Assembly (NCBI RefSeq): GCF_030271215.1
Contig: NZ_JASNGB010000156.1
Coordinates: forward strand, 699 to 7,129
Direction of reading: 5' to 3'
DNA length: 6,431 nucleotides
Source: Deinococcus rhizophilus
GTDB lineage: Bacteria > Deinococcota > Deinococci > Deinococcales > Deinococcaceae
Shown piece after piece: positions 1 through 5,989 of this stretch (the stretch's first letter is position 1; every line of letters begins with the position of its first letter). Both the position numbers and the translations under genes were made by a program. Under the pieces are notes generated by a model, which worked only from the letters and a program-made list of their open reading frames with translations, had not been told where the DNA came from and did no database searches.

Positions 1-744
1 TTCGCGCCCGCCTGCCTGAGCGGGCCGGGCGGCGGCGGGTATGTCTGCGTGCCGCTGTTCTCGCACGGGGAGACGCTGGGCATCCTGCGGGTGCGCCCTG
101 AAATTGAGGGGCAGTCCCTCCCCGCCGAACTGCGCGAGACATTGCCCGCCGTGGCGCGGCAGGTGGCGCTCGCGCTCGCGGGGCTGCGACTGCAGGAGCG
201 GCTGCACCAGCAGGCCATCCGCGATCCCCTCACGGGGCTGTTCAACCGCCGCCATCTGGAAGAAGCGCTGGCCTCCGCCGGAGCGCACGCCGCCGCCACC
301 GGCGAGCCGCTCTCGCTGATCGCCCTCGACGTGGACCACTTCAAGCGCTTCAACGACACCTTCGGGCACGAGGCCGGGGACGCTGTTCTGGTGCGGGTGG
401 GGGCGGCCCTGCGCGACCTCGTGCCCCCCGGCGCGGTGCCCGCCCGGCCCGGCGGCGAGGAATTTACCCTGCTGCTGCCGGGGCTGGACACGGGGGCCGC
501 CGCTGAACTCGCCGAGCGCCTGCGCGAGACCGTCGCGGGCTGGAGCCTCAGCCACGCGGGCATGGCGCTGGGGCAGGTCACCGTCTCGCTGGGGGTCGCG
601 GCCCTGGGGGTCCATGCCCCCGCTCCCGACGGCCTGCCCCGCGTGGCGGACGAGGCCCTGTACGCGGCGAAGGCCGCTGGACGCAACCGGGTGGTGATCG
701 CGCGGGGAGCGGAGGCGGGTTCGCCCGGGGTCCTCGCCTACTGA
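1..744 (+). CDS. GAF-GGDEF diguanylate cyclase, 5' end missing
   Basis: This is the C-terminal 247 residues of a sensor-type diguanylate cyclase, which would make c-di-GMP from two GTP in the cytoplasm. The frame is open from the first base, so the start lies upstream. Fragment residues 14-35 (YVCVPLFSHGETLGILRV and on) look like the last strands of a GAF sensor domain. A helical linker (about 41-72) leads into the GGDEF domain: DPLTGLFNRRHLE at 75-87, the metal and nucleotide segment DVDHFKRFNDTFGHEAGD at 110-127, the active-site loop GGEEF at 151-155, and the C-terminal VADEALYAAKAAGRNRV. The core catalytic residues are present, so activity is plausible. Two oddities are visible. The inhibitory RxxD site, normally five residues before GGEEF, reads PPGA (142-145). 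The usual aromatic residue before GGEEF is Pro150. The GAF ligand cannot be read from this fragment. The GGDEF family call is near certain; catalytic activity is inferred. Confidence 0.93.
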   Translation, partial: FAPACLSGPGGGGYVCVPLFSHGETLGILRVRPEIEGQSLPAELRETLPAVARQVALALAGLRLQERLHQQAIRDPLTGLFNRRHLEEALASAGAHAAATGEPLSLIALDVDHFKRFNDTFGHEAGDAVLVRVGAALRDLVPPGAVPARPGGEEFTLLLPGLDTGAAAELAERLRETVAGWSLSHAGMALGQVTVSLGVAALGVHAPAPDGLPRVADEALYAAKAAGRNRVVIARGAEAGSPGVLAY

Positions 745-924
745 GGGCCTCTTCCGCAAGGGATGACCCGCCAAGCGGCTTGCAGAGGGAGAAAAAGCCC
801 CTGCCCACCGCGAGGTCAACGACCCTGCCGGGCCTGAGGCTGCCCGGCGTAGACGTCCTGACAGTCCGTCCTCTTCACGCTCCGGCCCGTTGGCGTCATG
901 GGGCCGTCCTTGCCCCGGCTCCCG

Positions 925-948
925 GCCCCGGCTTCCGGCGGCTGGGGC
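925..948 (+). terminator. GC-rich stem-loop, possible terminator
   Basis: GCCCCGGC (925-932) can pair with GCTGGGGC (941-948) over eight positions including one G-U wobble, with an 8-nt loop. It lies between the cyclase gene and the promoter of the next gene. There is no T-run after it, so an intrinsic terminator role is uncertain; in DNA this GC-rich such stems also arise by chance. Confidence 0.3.
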
Positions 949-969
949 TGGGCGGGCGTGAAGGGCCGC

Positions 970-975
970 TACACT
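970..975 (+). promoter_or_regulatory. -10 box of a leaderless promoter
   Basis: TACACT fits the TANNNT -10 pattern and ends 7 nt before the ATG at 983. That places the transcription start at or next to the start codon. No Shine-Dalgarno sequence lies upstream of the ATG, which agrees with a leaderless mRNA. No convincing -35 hexamer is visible at the usual distance. Confidence 0.6.
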
Positions 976-982
976 CCCCCTC

Positions 983-1831
983 ATGTCCTGGATCAAACAC
1001 CTGCGGGTCGGCGAGGCCGACGTGTATTCCCTCACCGACGGCCAGTTCCGGCTCGACGGCGGCGCGATGTTCGGCAGCGTGCCCAAAGTGCTGTGGGAGC
1101 GCGTCTCGCCCGCCGATGACCTCAACCGCATCCGCCTGCGCATCAACCCCCTGCTGATTCGCCTGGGTGGGGAGAACATCCTCGTCGAGACGGGCTTCTG
1201 GGATGGGGGCGGCGAGAAGTTCGAGGGAATGTACGCCCTCGACCGCGACGAGACGGTCTTCCGGGGCCTCTCGGAAGTCGGCCTGACGCCCGGCGACATC
1301 GGTCTGGTGATCAACACCCACCTGCACTTCGACCACGCCGGGCGCAACGTGACCCCGGCGGGCGAGCCGACCTTTCCCAACGCCCGCTACGTCGTGCAGC
1401 GGCAGGAGCTTCACGACGCGGCCCACACCCACGAACGCAGCCGCGCGAGCTACGTCGCCGGGTACATCGAGCCGCTGCGCGACGCCGGGCTGTACGAGGT
1501 CGTCGACGGCGAGCACGAGGTGCGCCCCGGCCTGAGCGTGCTGCCGCTGCCGGGGCACAACCTCGGGCAGCAGGGGGTGGTGCTGCGCTCGGGCGGGGGG
1601 ACGCTGGTGTACGCCGCCGACCTCGTGCCCACGCTGGCGCACGTGCCCTACCCGTATGTCATGGGCTACGACCTCTACCCGGTGACCACGCTGGAGACGC
1701 GCAAGCGGTACTACGGCGAGTGGTACGAGTCCGGCGCGATTCTCTGCACCCCGCACGACCCCGACGTGGCCTTTGCCCGGCTGGAGCAGGGGAGGAAGGG
1801 GGGCTTCGTGGGCGTGGCGCTCAACGAGTAA
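983..1831 (+). CDS. MBL-fold metallo-hydrolase, YtnP-like lactonase family
   Basis: A 282-residue metallo-beta-lactamase-fold hydrolase, without signal peptide and therefore probably cytosolic. The di-zinc signature is complete: HLHFDH at 113-118, then His192 (PLPGHN), Asp213 (YAADLVP) and His258 (CTPHDPD). The N-terminal stretch RLDGGAMFGSVPKVLW (23-38) and the segment LINTHLHFDHAG-like around 109-120 resemble the YtnP type of quorum-quenching lactonase as I remember it, and AHL lactonases of the AiiA type share the same fold. The likely reaction is ring opening of a lactone or a related ester, but the substrate cannot be read from sequence. The usual DTG after the first strands is ETG (69-71), a tolerated variation. 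The length is normal for the family. The ATG at 983 is chosen because a -10 box sits directly before it and the N-terminus matches the family. The gene stands alone and converges on the lipoprotein gene. Fold certain; lactonase role probable only. Confidence 0.9.
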   Translation: MSWIKHLRVGEADVYSLTDGQFRLDGGAMFGSVPKVLWERVSPADDLNRIRLRINPLLIRLGGENILVETGFWDGGGEKFEGMYALDRDETVFRGLSEVGLTPGDIGLVINTHLHFDHAGRNVTPAGEPTFPNARYVVQRQELHDAAHTHERSRASYVAGYIEPLRDAGLYEVVDGEHEVRPGLSVLPLPGHNLGQQGVVLRSGGGTLVYAADLVPTLAHVPYPYVMGYDLYPVTTLETRKRYYGEWYESGAILCTPHDPDVAFARLEQGRKGGFVGVALNE

Positions 1832-1852
1832 CCCCCTCCGGGGTGGAGGGGG
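1832..1852. terminator. Stem-loop between convergent genes
   Basis: CCCCCTCC (1832-1839) and GGAGGGGG (1845-1852) form a perfect 8-bp stem with a GGGGT loop, starting one base after the hydrolase TAA and 19 nt beyond the lipoprotein stop on the other strand. The position fits a shared, bidirectional terminator. No U-tract follows on either strand, so it may act as an mRNA 3'-end stabiliser or not at all. Confidence 0.5.
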
Positions 1853-1871
1853 CCGGGAGGGAGGGGAGGGC

Positions 1872-4313
1872 TCAGCGCAGGATGGAGAGGTAGCTCTGGC
1901 GGGTGCCGCTGCCGTCGTAATCGCCCGTCAGGAAGGCGAGACCGCCACCGTTCAGGGGGACGCCCGCCGGAACCTCCCCGAGCTGGACGCGGGTGGCCTT
2001 GCCCGTGCGGGCGTCGATCCGGAAGACGCTGGTGTAATCGGCGCCCCACAGCACGTCCGGGTTCTGGCGGTCGAAGCCGAACAGGCGGTCGACCCGCAAC
2101 TCGCCAAAGGTCGTGACACTCCCGTCGGCGTTCAGGCGCTTGAGCGTCCCGTTCTGGGTCAGCCACACGGTGCCGGGGGCGCTGATCGCCACGCTGCCGC
2201 CCTGTTCGGAGACCTCGGCGCCGAGGGGCGTGACGGTGCCCGCCTGGGGGTCGATCCGCAGCGCCGCGCTGGTGTAGGCGGGCAGGTAGGCCAGCACCCG
2301 GCCGTCGCCGTTCGCCACCAGCCGTCCGCCCTGCTGGCCGTAATCGCGCGTGTCGTCCACGACGACGGTCTCGCCCGCCCCGCTGCCCGCGCCGGGGGTC
2401 CAGCGGGCCAGCGTGCTGCGGAAGCCGCCAGTCCCGACGACCGTGCGCTGCACGAACCACACCCGGCCCTGGGCGTCGGCCACGCCCGAGGACAGGCCAG
2501 CCGGACGGGGCATCAGCGTGACCTCGCCTGCCGCCGTGAGGCGGGCCACCCGGTCGTCGCTGCCCAGCGCCAGCACGTCCCCGTCCGGCAGCGCGATCAG
2601 GCTCCCGACCGCGAATGGCACGGTCGCCTTCGCCCCGGACTGGAGGCCCACGTAGCGGGTCAGCTCGGTACGGTAGCCCGAGGTGGCGGGGTCGAAACCG
2701 CCCGCACCTGTCAGCCAGACGCCGTCGCCGGAGGGGGCGAGCTGGCCCGCCGACCCGACCGCCGTGCGGGCCGGGCGCACCGTGAGCTGCACGGTGTTCG
2801 GTCCCTGGGGAGGTCCGGCCTGCGGCGAGGACACCCGCACGGTCGTCGTGCCGGGCGCGGCGTCTGCGGCCACCGTGAGCGGAATGGTGACCGTGGTGGT
2901 CGTGCCCGGCGTGACCTGCGCGGTCACGGGTTGGGCGGTCACGCCCGCCGGGAGGTCGCCCACCGTCAGCGTCACGCTGCCGCTGAAGCCTTCCACGCTG
3001 CTCACGTTGACCTTCAGCCCGGCAGTGGTGCCGGGGGAGAGGAACAGGCCGCCCATCTGCTCGGTCGCCACGGTCACGCTGACGCTGGGGGCGATGACCC
3101 GCAGGCTGGGCAGGGTGCCGCTGCCGACCACCAGGCCGCCCTGTTTCACGACCACTTCGAGGGGACCGCTGTACGCCGGAGCGCCCGCCGCTGCCGTGAA
3201 GGTCAGGGGTGTCGTCACCGCCTGCGCGGAGAGGCGGGCCAGCGCCGATCCAGCCGCCGCGCTCTGCGCTTCCATGCTCTGGGCCCCCAGCGCGGGCAGG
3301 GTGAGGGTCGAGGGCGTGACCGTCACGCCGGGCACCTTCGTCTCCAGAGTGACCGCGCCGCTGATGCCGCCGACCTGCACGAAGGTCGCCTCGCGGCTCA
3401 CCGACTCCCCGGCCCGCAGGGTGATCTCGGAGAAATCCTTGAACAGGACGTCTACCTGCTCGGCCTCGCGCTCGAAGACGAGGCTGACGCGGGTGCCGGG
3501 AGCCACGCTGCGGAGGCGGAGCGGCTGTCCCCCGGTGCCCGCTTCCTCGCTGATCGCGTTCCAGCCCTGGGTCAGCGTGAGGTCGAGGTCGAGCGTGGTA
3601 CTTCCGCAGGTGGCAGTGCCCCTGATGGTGGCGGCCCGCGACGAGTACAGCCGCATGACCCGCCGCCCGTCCGCCGCCCGCTCGGTCACGGTGCCCAGCA
3701 GGTCTCCCTGTGCGCCGAAGACCCCGATCTGGGCCGACTCGACATCGACATCCGCTACGCTGCGTTCACCGTCAAAGGGGCAACTGCCCAGCAAGGGCAC
3801 GAGTTCGGGCGGCGTGGGCAGCGCTCCATCGACCGCCCCCGCCGCCGTCACGGTGGCGGGCGTCAGGCTCAGCAGGGTGTCGCTCCGGCGGAAATAGGCC
3901 GACACTCTCCCTGTCCCGAAGGTCCACCCGCTGAGGGTGCCCTGAAGCCGGGCGGGGTCCAGCGCTGCGCCGGGCTGCGCGGCGGCGCGGTAGGTCAGGG
4001 TGACCGTCTTGTCGCCGCCCAGCGTGATGACCTCGGCGGCGGGGGTGACATACCCGTTCACCGCGCCGCCCTCCACCCGGAAGACCTCCCCGGCCTTGAG
4101 GGTCAGCGTCTTGCTGCCGGTGACCGGGCCGCTGAACGCCTGGGCCTTCGTGGCGTCGTTGACGACGGTGACGGGAGCCTGCGGGACACCCTCGACCTTC
4201 ACGGTCAGGGCAAAGGTCTGGGGGGGCTGGGGCCGCTCCTGTCCGGGGCCGGGACAGGCGGTGAGCAGGACGGTGAGGCCGACGAGGGCAGCGGACAGCG
4301 GAAGCTTCTTCAT
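1872..4313 (-). CDS. Secreted lipoprotein with Ig-like/NEW3-like domains and beta-propeller
   Basis: An 813-residue probable lipoprotein. The N-terminus is a type II signal: MKK, a hydrophobic core, then lipobox LTAC with the lipidated Cys at residue 20, followed by a Pro/Gln-rich linker. After that come all-beta segments: a small Ig-like domain (about 33-110), a domain with two cysteines (Cys178, Cys236) that could form a disulfide (about 120-255), and beta-sandwich stretches at about 265-395 and 405-513. The last contains GFSGSVTLTVGDLPAGVT and a TIPLTVAADAAPGTTTVRV pattern typical of NEW3-like or NPCBM-associated domains. The C-terminal third (about 518-813) has repeated blocks (GDGVWL, PDGDVLAL, AQGRVWFV, GDGRVLAY, APGTVWLT, PDVLWGAD) like NHL/YncE-type beta-propeller blades. 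It is likely anchored in the envelope and exposed to the periplasm or outside; no enzyme motif was found and its ligand is unknown. The ATG is fixed by the signal peptide and the TATAAT box just upstream. Confidence 0.88.
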   Translation of the reverse strand: MKKLPLSAALVGLTVLLTACPGPGQERPQPPQTFALTVKVEGVPQAPVTVVNDATKAQAFSGPVTGSKTLTLKAGEVFRVEGGAVNGYVTPAAEVITLGGDKTVTLTYRAAAQPGAALDPARLQGTLSGWTFGTGRVSAYFRRSDTLLSLTPATVTAAGAVDGALPTPPELVPLLGSCPFDGERSVADVDVESAQIGVFGAQGDLLGTVTERAADGRRVMRLYSSRAATIRGTATCGSTTLDLDLTLTQGWNAISEEAGTGGQPLRLRSVAPGTRVSLVFEREAEQVDVLFKDFSEITLRAGESVSREATFVQVGGISGAVTLETKVPGVTVTPSTLTLPALGAQSMEAQSAAAGSALARLSAQAVTTPLTFTAAAGAPAYSGPLEVVVKQGGLVVGSGTLPSLRVIAPSVSVTVATEQMGGLFLSPGTTAGLKVNVSSVEGFSGSVTLTVGDLPAGVTAQPVTAQVTPGTTTTVTIPLTVAADAAPGTTTVRVSSPQAGPPQGPNTVQLTVRPARTAVGSAGQLAPSGDGVWLTGAGGFDPATSGYRTELTRYVGLQSGAKATVPFAVGSLIALPDGDVLALGSDDRVARLTAAGEVTLMPRPAGLSSGVADAQGRVWFVQRTVVGTGGFRSTLARWTPGAGSGAGETVVVDDTRDYGQQGGRLVANGDGRVLAYLPAYTSAALRIDPQAGTVTPLGAEVSEQGGSVAISAPGTVWLTQNGTLKRLNADGSVTTFGELRVDRLFGFDRQNPDVLWGADYTSVFRIDARTGKATRVQLGEVPAGVPLNGGGLAFLTGDYDGSGTRQSYLSILR

Positions 4314-4324
4314 GAACGCTCAGA

Positions 4325-4330
4325 ATTATA
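4325..4330 (-). promoter_or_regulatory. -10 box (TATAAT) of the lipoprotein gene
   Basis: A perfect consensus TATAAT on the minus strand ends 11 nt before the lipoprotein ATG, predicting a 5' leader of only about 4-5 nt. There is no Shine-Dalgarno sequence. The -35 region is weak: CAGGCA at an 18-nt spacing matches the consensus at three of six positions. Confidence 0.7.
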
Positions 4331-4349
4331 AGGCTTGGGGGCTGTACGT

Positions 4350-4371
4350 GCCTGACGGTCGCCTGATGGCT
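4350..4371. repeat. Tandem 11-bp direct repeat in the divergent promoter region
   Basis: GCCTGACGGTC (4350-4360) is followed at once by GCCTGATGGCT (4361-4371), matching at 8 of 11 positions. The period is close to one helical turn, and the pair lies just upstream of the -35 region of the lipoprotein promoter and about 56 nt before the start of the divergent gene. It could be a regulator site; chance is also possible. Confidence 0.3.
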
Positions 4372-4426
4372 CCGGGTTCATGAAGCTTCGGGCCTCCACC
4401 CGGTCGCCATGTGCTTCCCTGTGGCT

Positions 4427-5683
4427 ATGGGTGAAGCGAAACGACGCAAGGAACTGGGCCTGATGCCGACCACCTTTCCGGTCGAGGTGCGGGCGGCGGG
4501 GGGCGAGGTCACGCTGACGGGCGGTCCCGACGACCCCGCCGTGCGCGGGCGGCTGCTGGAGGCCCTGCGCTCGGCGCTGCCGGGTGGAGGGGCCTGGGAG
4601 CAGGGCTACCGCCAGATCCACCTGATGATGGGCCGGGGCACCGAGGCGGTCGCCACCCCCGAGGACTTCGCGGCGATCCCGGTGCCCGCGCACCAGCGCC
4701 TGACGGGTGACCTCGTGCTGAACGCCCGCTCGACCCCGGAGACCGCGCTGCTGCTGGGCGAGGGGGCCTTCCTGCGGGTGCGGAGCTCCGAGACCTCGCA
4801 CGACGGGAACACCTGGGAGCCGCTCGCGCTGCCGGACAACGGCATGGAGCAGCTGCTGCGGCATCCGCTGGCCCGCGAGCGCGGTCCCCTGCTGGGCACC
4901 CTGACCGCCGAACACTGGCGCGAGGGCCGCATCGACCTCGACGCCGAGCCGCCCGAAGCGCTGCTGGAACCGCTGGAGAACCTGATCCGCGAGTGGGACG
5001 GCGAGGGCGACGACTGGACCCGGCGTCACCTCGACCTGCTGGACGGCGACCCGGACAGGGACGCGGCGCCGCAGGCCGTCCGCACCCAGCTGGAGCTGCG
5101 CGGCCTGCCGCTGCTGCCCTCGTCTGCCAACCAGCCCCACGCGGCCGTGGGTGAGGGTGAGGACATGCTGGCGGTCTACCTCTCGCCGCTGGCCTACACC
5201 CTCGACGGCGAGGACTGGCTTCCCTACGACGGCGCGGAGGCAGACTCGCCCGGGTCTTCCCAACTCGGGGACCTGCTGACCCAGATGCTCGACGTGCAGA
5301 CGGTGCCCGTGACCGTGTGGAACGACGGGCGGGTGGAGTGGCCGGAGGGCGACGTGCCGGAGGAACAGGCCGACCGGGTGCGGGGCGACCTGCGCTCGGC
5401 GACCGGGGCGGGCGACCCGGCGGCGTGGGCCGAGTGGACGCGCACCCTCCTCGCGGAGACCTTCATGGACGAGGCCCCGGACCTCCGGACGCGCGGGAGC
5501 CTGCCTGCCGTGCAGGGCGTGCGGCTGGACCTTCCCACCGACAGCCTGACGGACCCCGACGACCCCGCGCAGTACTTCATCGAGTCGGAGGTGACCTTCG
5601 ACGGCCAGACGTGGCGCGACCTCTACGCCGAGGAGTTGCCCGACGAACTGCGGGAGGGCGGGGCGGGCAGCGCGGCGAACTGA
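4427..5683 (+). CDS. Hypothetical acidic protein, MGEAKRRK N-terminus, threefold repeat
   Basis: I do not recognise a named family for this 418-residue protein. It has no signal peptide or membrane segment and is rich in Asp, Glu, Leu and Trp, so it is probably a soluble cytosolic protein. The first residues, MGEAKRRKELGLMP, are a basic leader of a type I recall at the start of many uncharacterised bacterial proteins, which is why I place the start at 4427 and not at the in-frame ATG at 4409. The rest appears to be three copies of a module of about 134 residues (roughly 17-156, 157-291, 292-412). A DGxxW motif occurs at 126-130, 260-264 and 392-396. GRID at 167 and GRVE at 301 each follow DGxxW by exactly 41 residues, and GEV at 26-28 is the equivalent in the first copy. 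Each copy then has an amphipathic helix such as RLLEALRS, LEPLENLIREW or ADRVRGDLRS. No catalytic motif stands out. Upstream there is no clear ribosome site or -10 box; TGTGCT at 4410-4415 is a poor candidate. Confidence 0.85.
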   Translation: MGEAKRRKELGLMPTTFPVEVRAAGGEVTLTGGPDDPAVRGRLLEALRSALPGGGAWEQGYRQIHLMMGRGTEAVATPEDFAAIPVPAHQRLTGDLVLNARSTPETALLLGEGAFLRVRSSETSHDGNTWEPLALPDNGMEQLLRHPLARERGPLLGTLTAEHWREGRIDLDAEPPEALLEPLENLIREWDGEGDDWTRRHLDLLDGDPDRDAAPQAVRTQLELRGLPLLPSSANQPHAAVGEGEDMLAVYLSPLAYTLDGEDWLPYDGAEADSPGSSQLGDLLTQMLDVQTVPVTVWNDGRVEWPEGDVPEEQADRVRGDLRSATGAGDPAAWAEWTRTLLAETFMDEAPDLRTRGSLPAVQGVRLDLPTDSLTDPDDPAQYFIESEVTFDGQTWRDLYAEELPDELREGGAGSAAN

Positions 5684-5748
5684 TACGGATTCCGATTGAA
5701 CAGTTTGTGTGACTGCTCAATCCGAGCAGAGCGAGTAGGAAAAAACGG
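5684..5748. repeat. Interspersed hairpin repeat, Deinococcus-like
   Basis: Directly after the TGA of the preceding gene comes TACGGATTCCGATTGA, a stem-loop, then CGAGCAGAGCGAGTAGG and AAAAAACGG. I associate this pattern with an interspersed intergenic repeat of Deinococcus genomes, from memory. The full form, as I recall it, ends with a second ATTCCG block; here the element stops at ACGG and runs into a C-tract, so the copy may be truncated. A database search would settle family membership. Confidence 0.55.
5694..5722. terminator. Stem-loop inside the repeat, possible terminator
   Basis: GATTGA (5694-5699) pairs with TCAATC (5717-5722) and CAGT (5701-5704) with ACTG (5712-5715). The two helices are separated by one A-C mismatch, and the loop is TTGTGTG. 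It begins 11 nt after the stop codon of the unknown protein gene and could end or protect its transcript. No U-run follows on the plus strand. The six-A run at 5740-5745 reads as T on the minus strand but lies on the wrong side of the hairpin for that strand. Confidence 0.45.
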
Positions 5749-5749
5749 T

Positions 5750-5758
5750 CCCCCCCCC
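5750..5758. repeat. Nine-C homopolymer run
   Basis: Nine consecutive C residues sit between the hairpin repeat and the next stem-loop, outside any gene I accept. Such runs can vary by slippage and are also prone to sequencing error. Confidence 0.8.
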
Positions 5759-5761
5759 GCT

Positions 5762-5791
5762 GGCCGCGTCACCTCCCCGGTGGGCGCGGCC
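5762..5791. terminator. GC-rich stem-loop downstream of the repeat
   Basis: GGCCGCG (5762-5768) pairs with CGCGGCC (5785-5791), and inside it CACC (5770-5773) pairs with GGTG (5779-5782) around a TCCCC loop. The stem is strong. It has no U-tail, so it may be a second 3'-end structure for the upstream gene instead of a classical terminator. Confidence 0.4.
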
Positions 5792-5827
5792 CCGCGCTGT
5801 CCCGGGCGTGGCGAGTCACCCACACGA

Positions 5828-5869
5828 CCAGCCACAGGTCGCCAGCCACAGGCCACCAGTCACAGGCCC
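5828..5869. repeat. Three 14-nt tandem repeats built from heptamers
   Basis: The units are CCAGCCACAGGTCG (5828-5841), CCAGCCACAGGCCA (5842-5855) and CCAGTCACAGGCCC (5856-5869), followed by a decayed fourth unit starting CCAGCAGCAG at 5871. Each unit itself splits into two similar 7-mers (CCAGCCA and CAGGCCA), so the basic period is 7 nt. The function is unknown: it could be a slippage-derived microsatellite or a set of protein-binding sites upstream of the exported protein gene. Confidence 0.75.
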
Positions 5870-5989
5870 CCCAGCAGCAGCGCGAGCAGAGGAACAGCAG
5901 TTCAAAGGGGCCGACGGGAGGGGTGGGCCAGCGTCTCCCACTCCCGCGTCCCTTCATCCTGCGGGTGCCGCGCCGTGCTAGACCGGCCC
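5870..5989. other. Upstream region of the exported protein gene
   Basis: With 5684-5869 this completes a 306-bp stretch without a gene. It holds a degenerate end of the 14-nt repeat array and a stem-loop with a bulge: CGGGAG (5915-5920) plus TGGG (5924-5927) pair with CCCA plus CTCCCG (5937-5946), with GGG bulged out and a 9-nt loop. The short minus-strand reading frames that cross this region run through repeats and look non-coding. Confidence 0.5.
5979..5984 (+). promoter_or_regulatory. Possible -10 box of a leaderless promoter
   Basis: TAGACC, preceded by TGC (an extended -10 TGN), ends 5 nt before the ATG at 5990. The last base departs from TANNNT. No Shine-Dalgarno sequence or good -35 box is present, so this is a weak candidate supported mainly by its position. 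Confidence 0.35.

Noticed and set aside
752..783. Small inverted repeats (GCAAG/CTTGC and CAAG/CTTG) after the cyclase gene
   Set aside because: The arms are only 4-5 bp, with either a long or a 3-nt loop and no T-run, so it is not supportable as a terminator.
896..1756. 286-residue minus-strand open frame
   Set aside because: It lies antisense to the metallo-hydrolase, whose catalytic motifs are complete; the antisense product shows Val/Gly/His-rich shadow composition.
1773..4331. 852-residue plus-strand open frame opposite the lipoprotein gene
   Set aside because: It is antisense over the whole lipoprotein gene, rich in Gly, Arg, His and Ala as expected for shadow frames in GC-rich DNA, and has no domain pattern. 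The minus-strand gene has a lipobox, a promoter and recognisable beta domains.
4409..4426. Upstream ATG as start of the unknown protein
   Set aside because: It would add MCFPVA before the typical MGEAKRRK leader and has no better start signal.
4380..4463. Short plus-strand ORF starting ATGAAGCTTCGG
   Set aside because: Its start resembles the inverted lipoprotein start, but it overlaps the next gene in another frame and shows no coding features.
4310..5263. 317-residue minus-strand open frame
   Set aside because: Antisense to the MGEAKRRK protein gene and overlapping the lipoprotein start; no motifs and shadow-like composition.
5828..5884. CRISPR array or replication iterons
   Set aside because: The units are contiguous without spacers and too short for CRISPR repeats; no replication gene or AT-rich region is nearby to suggest iterons.
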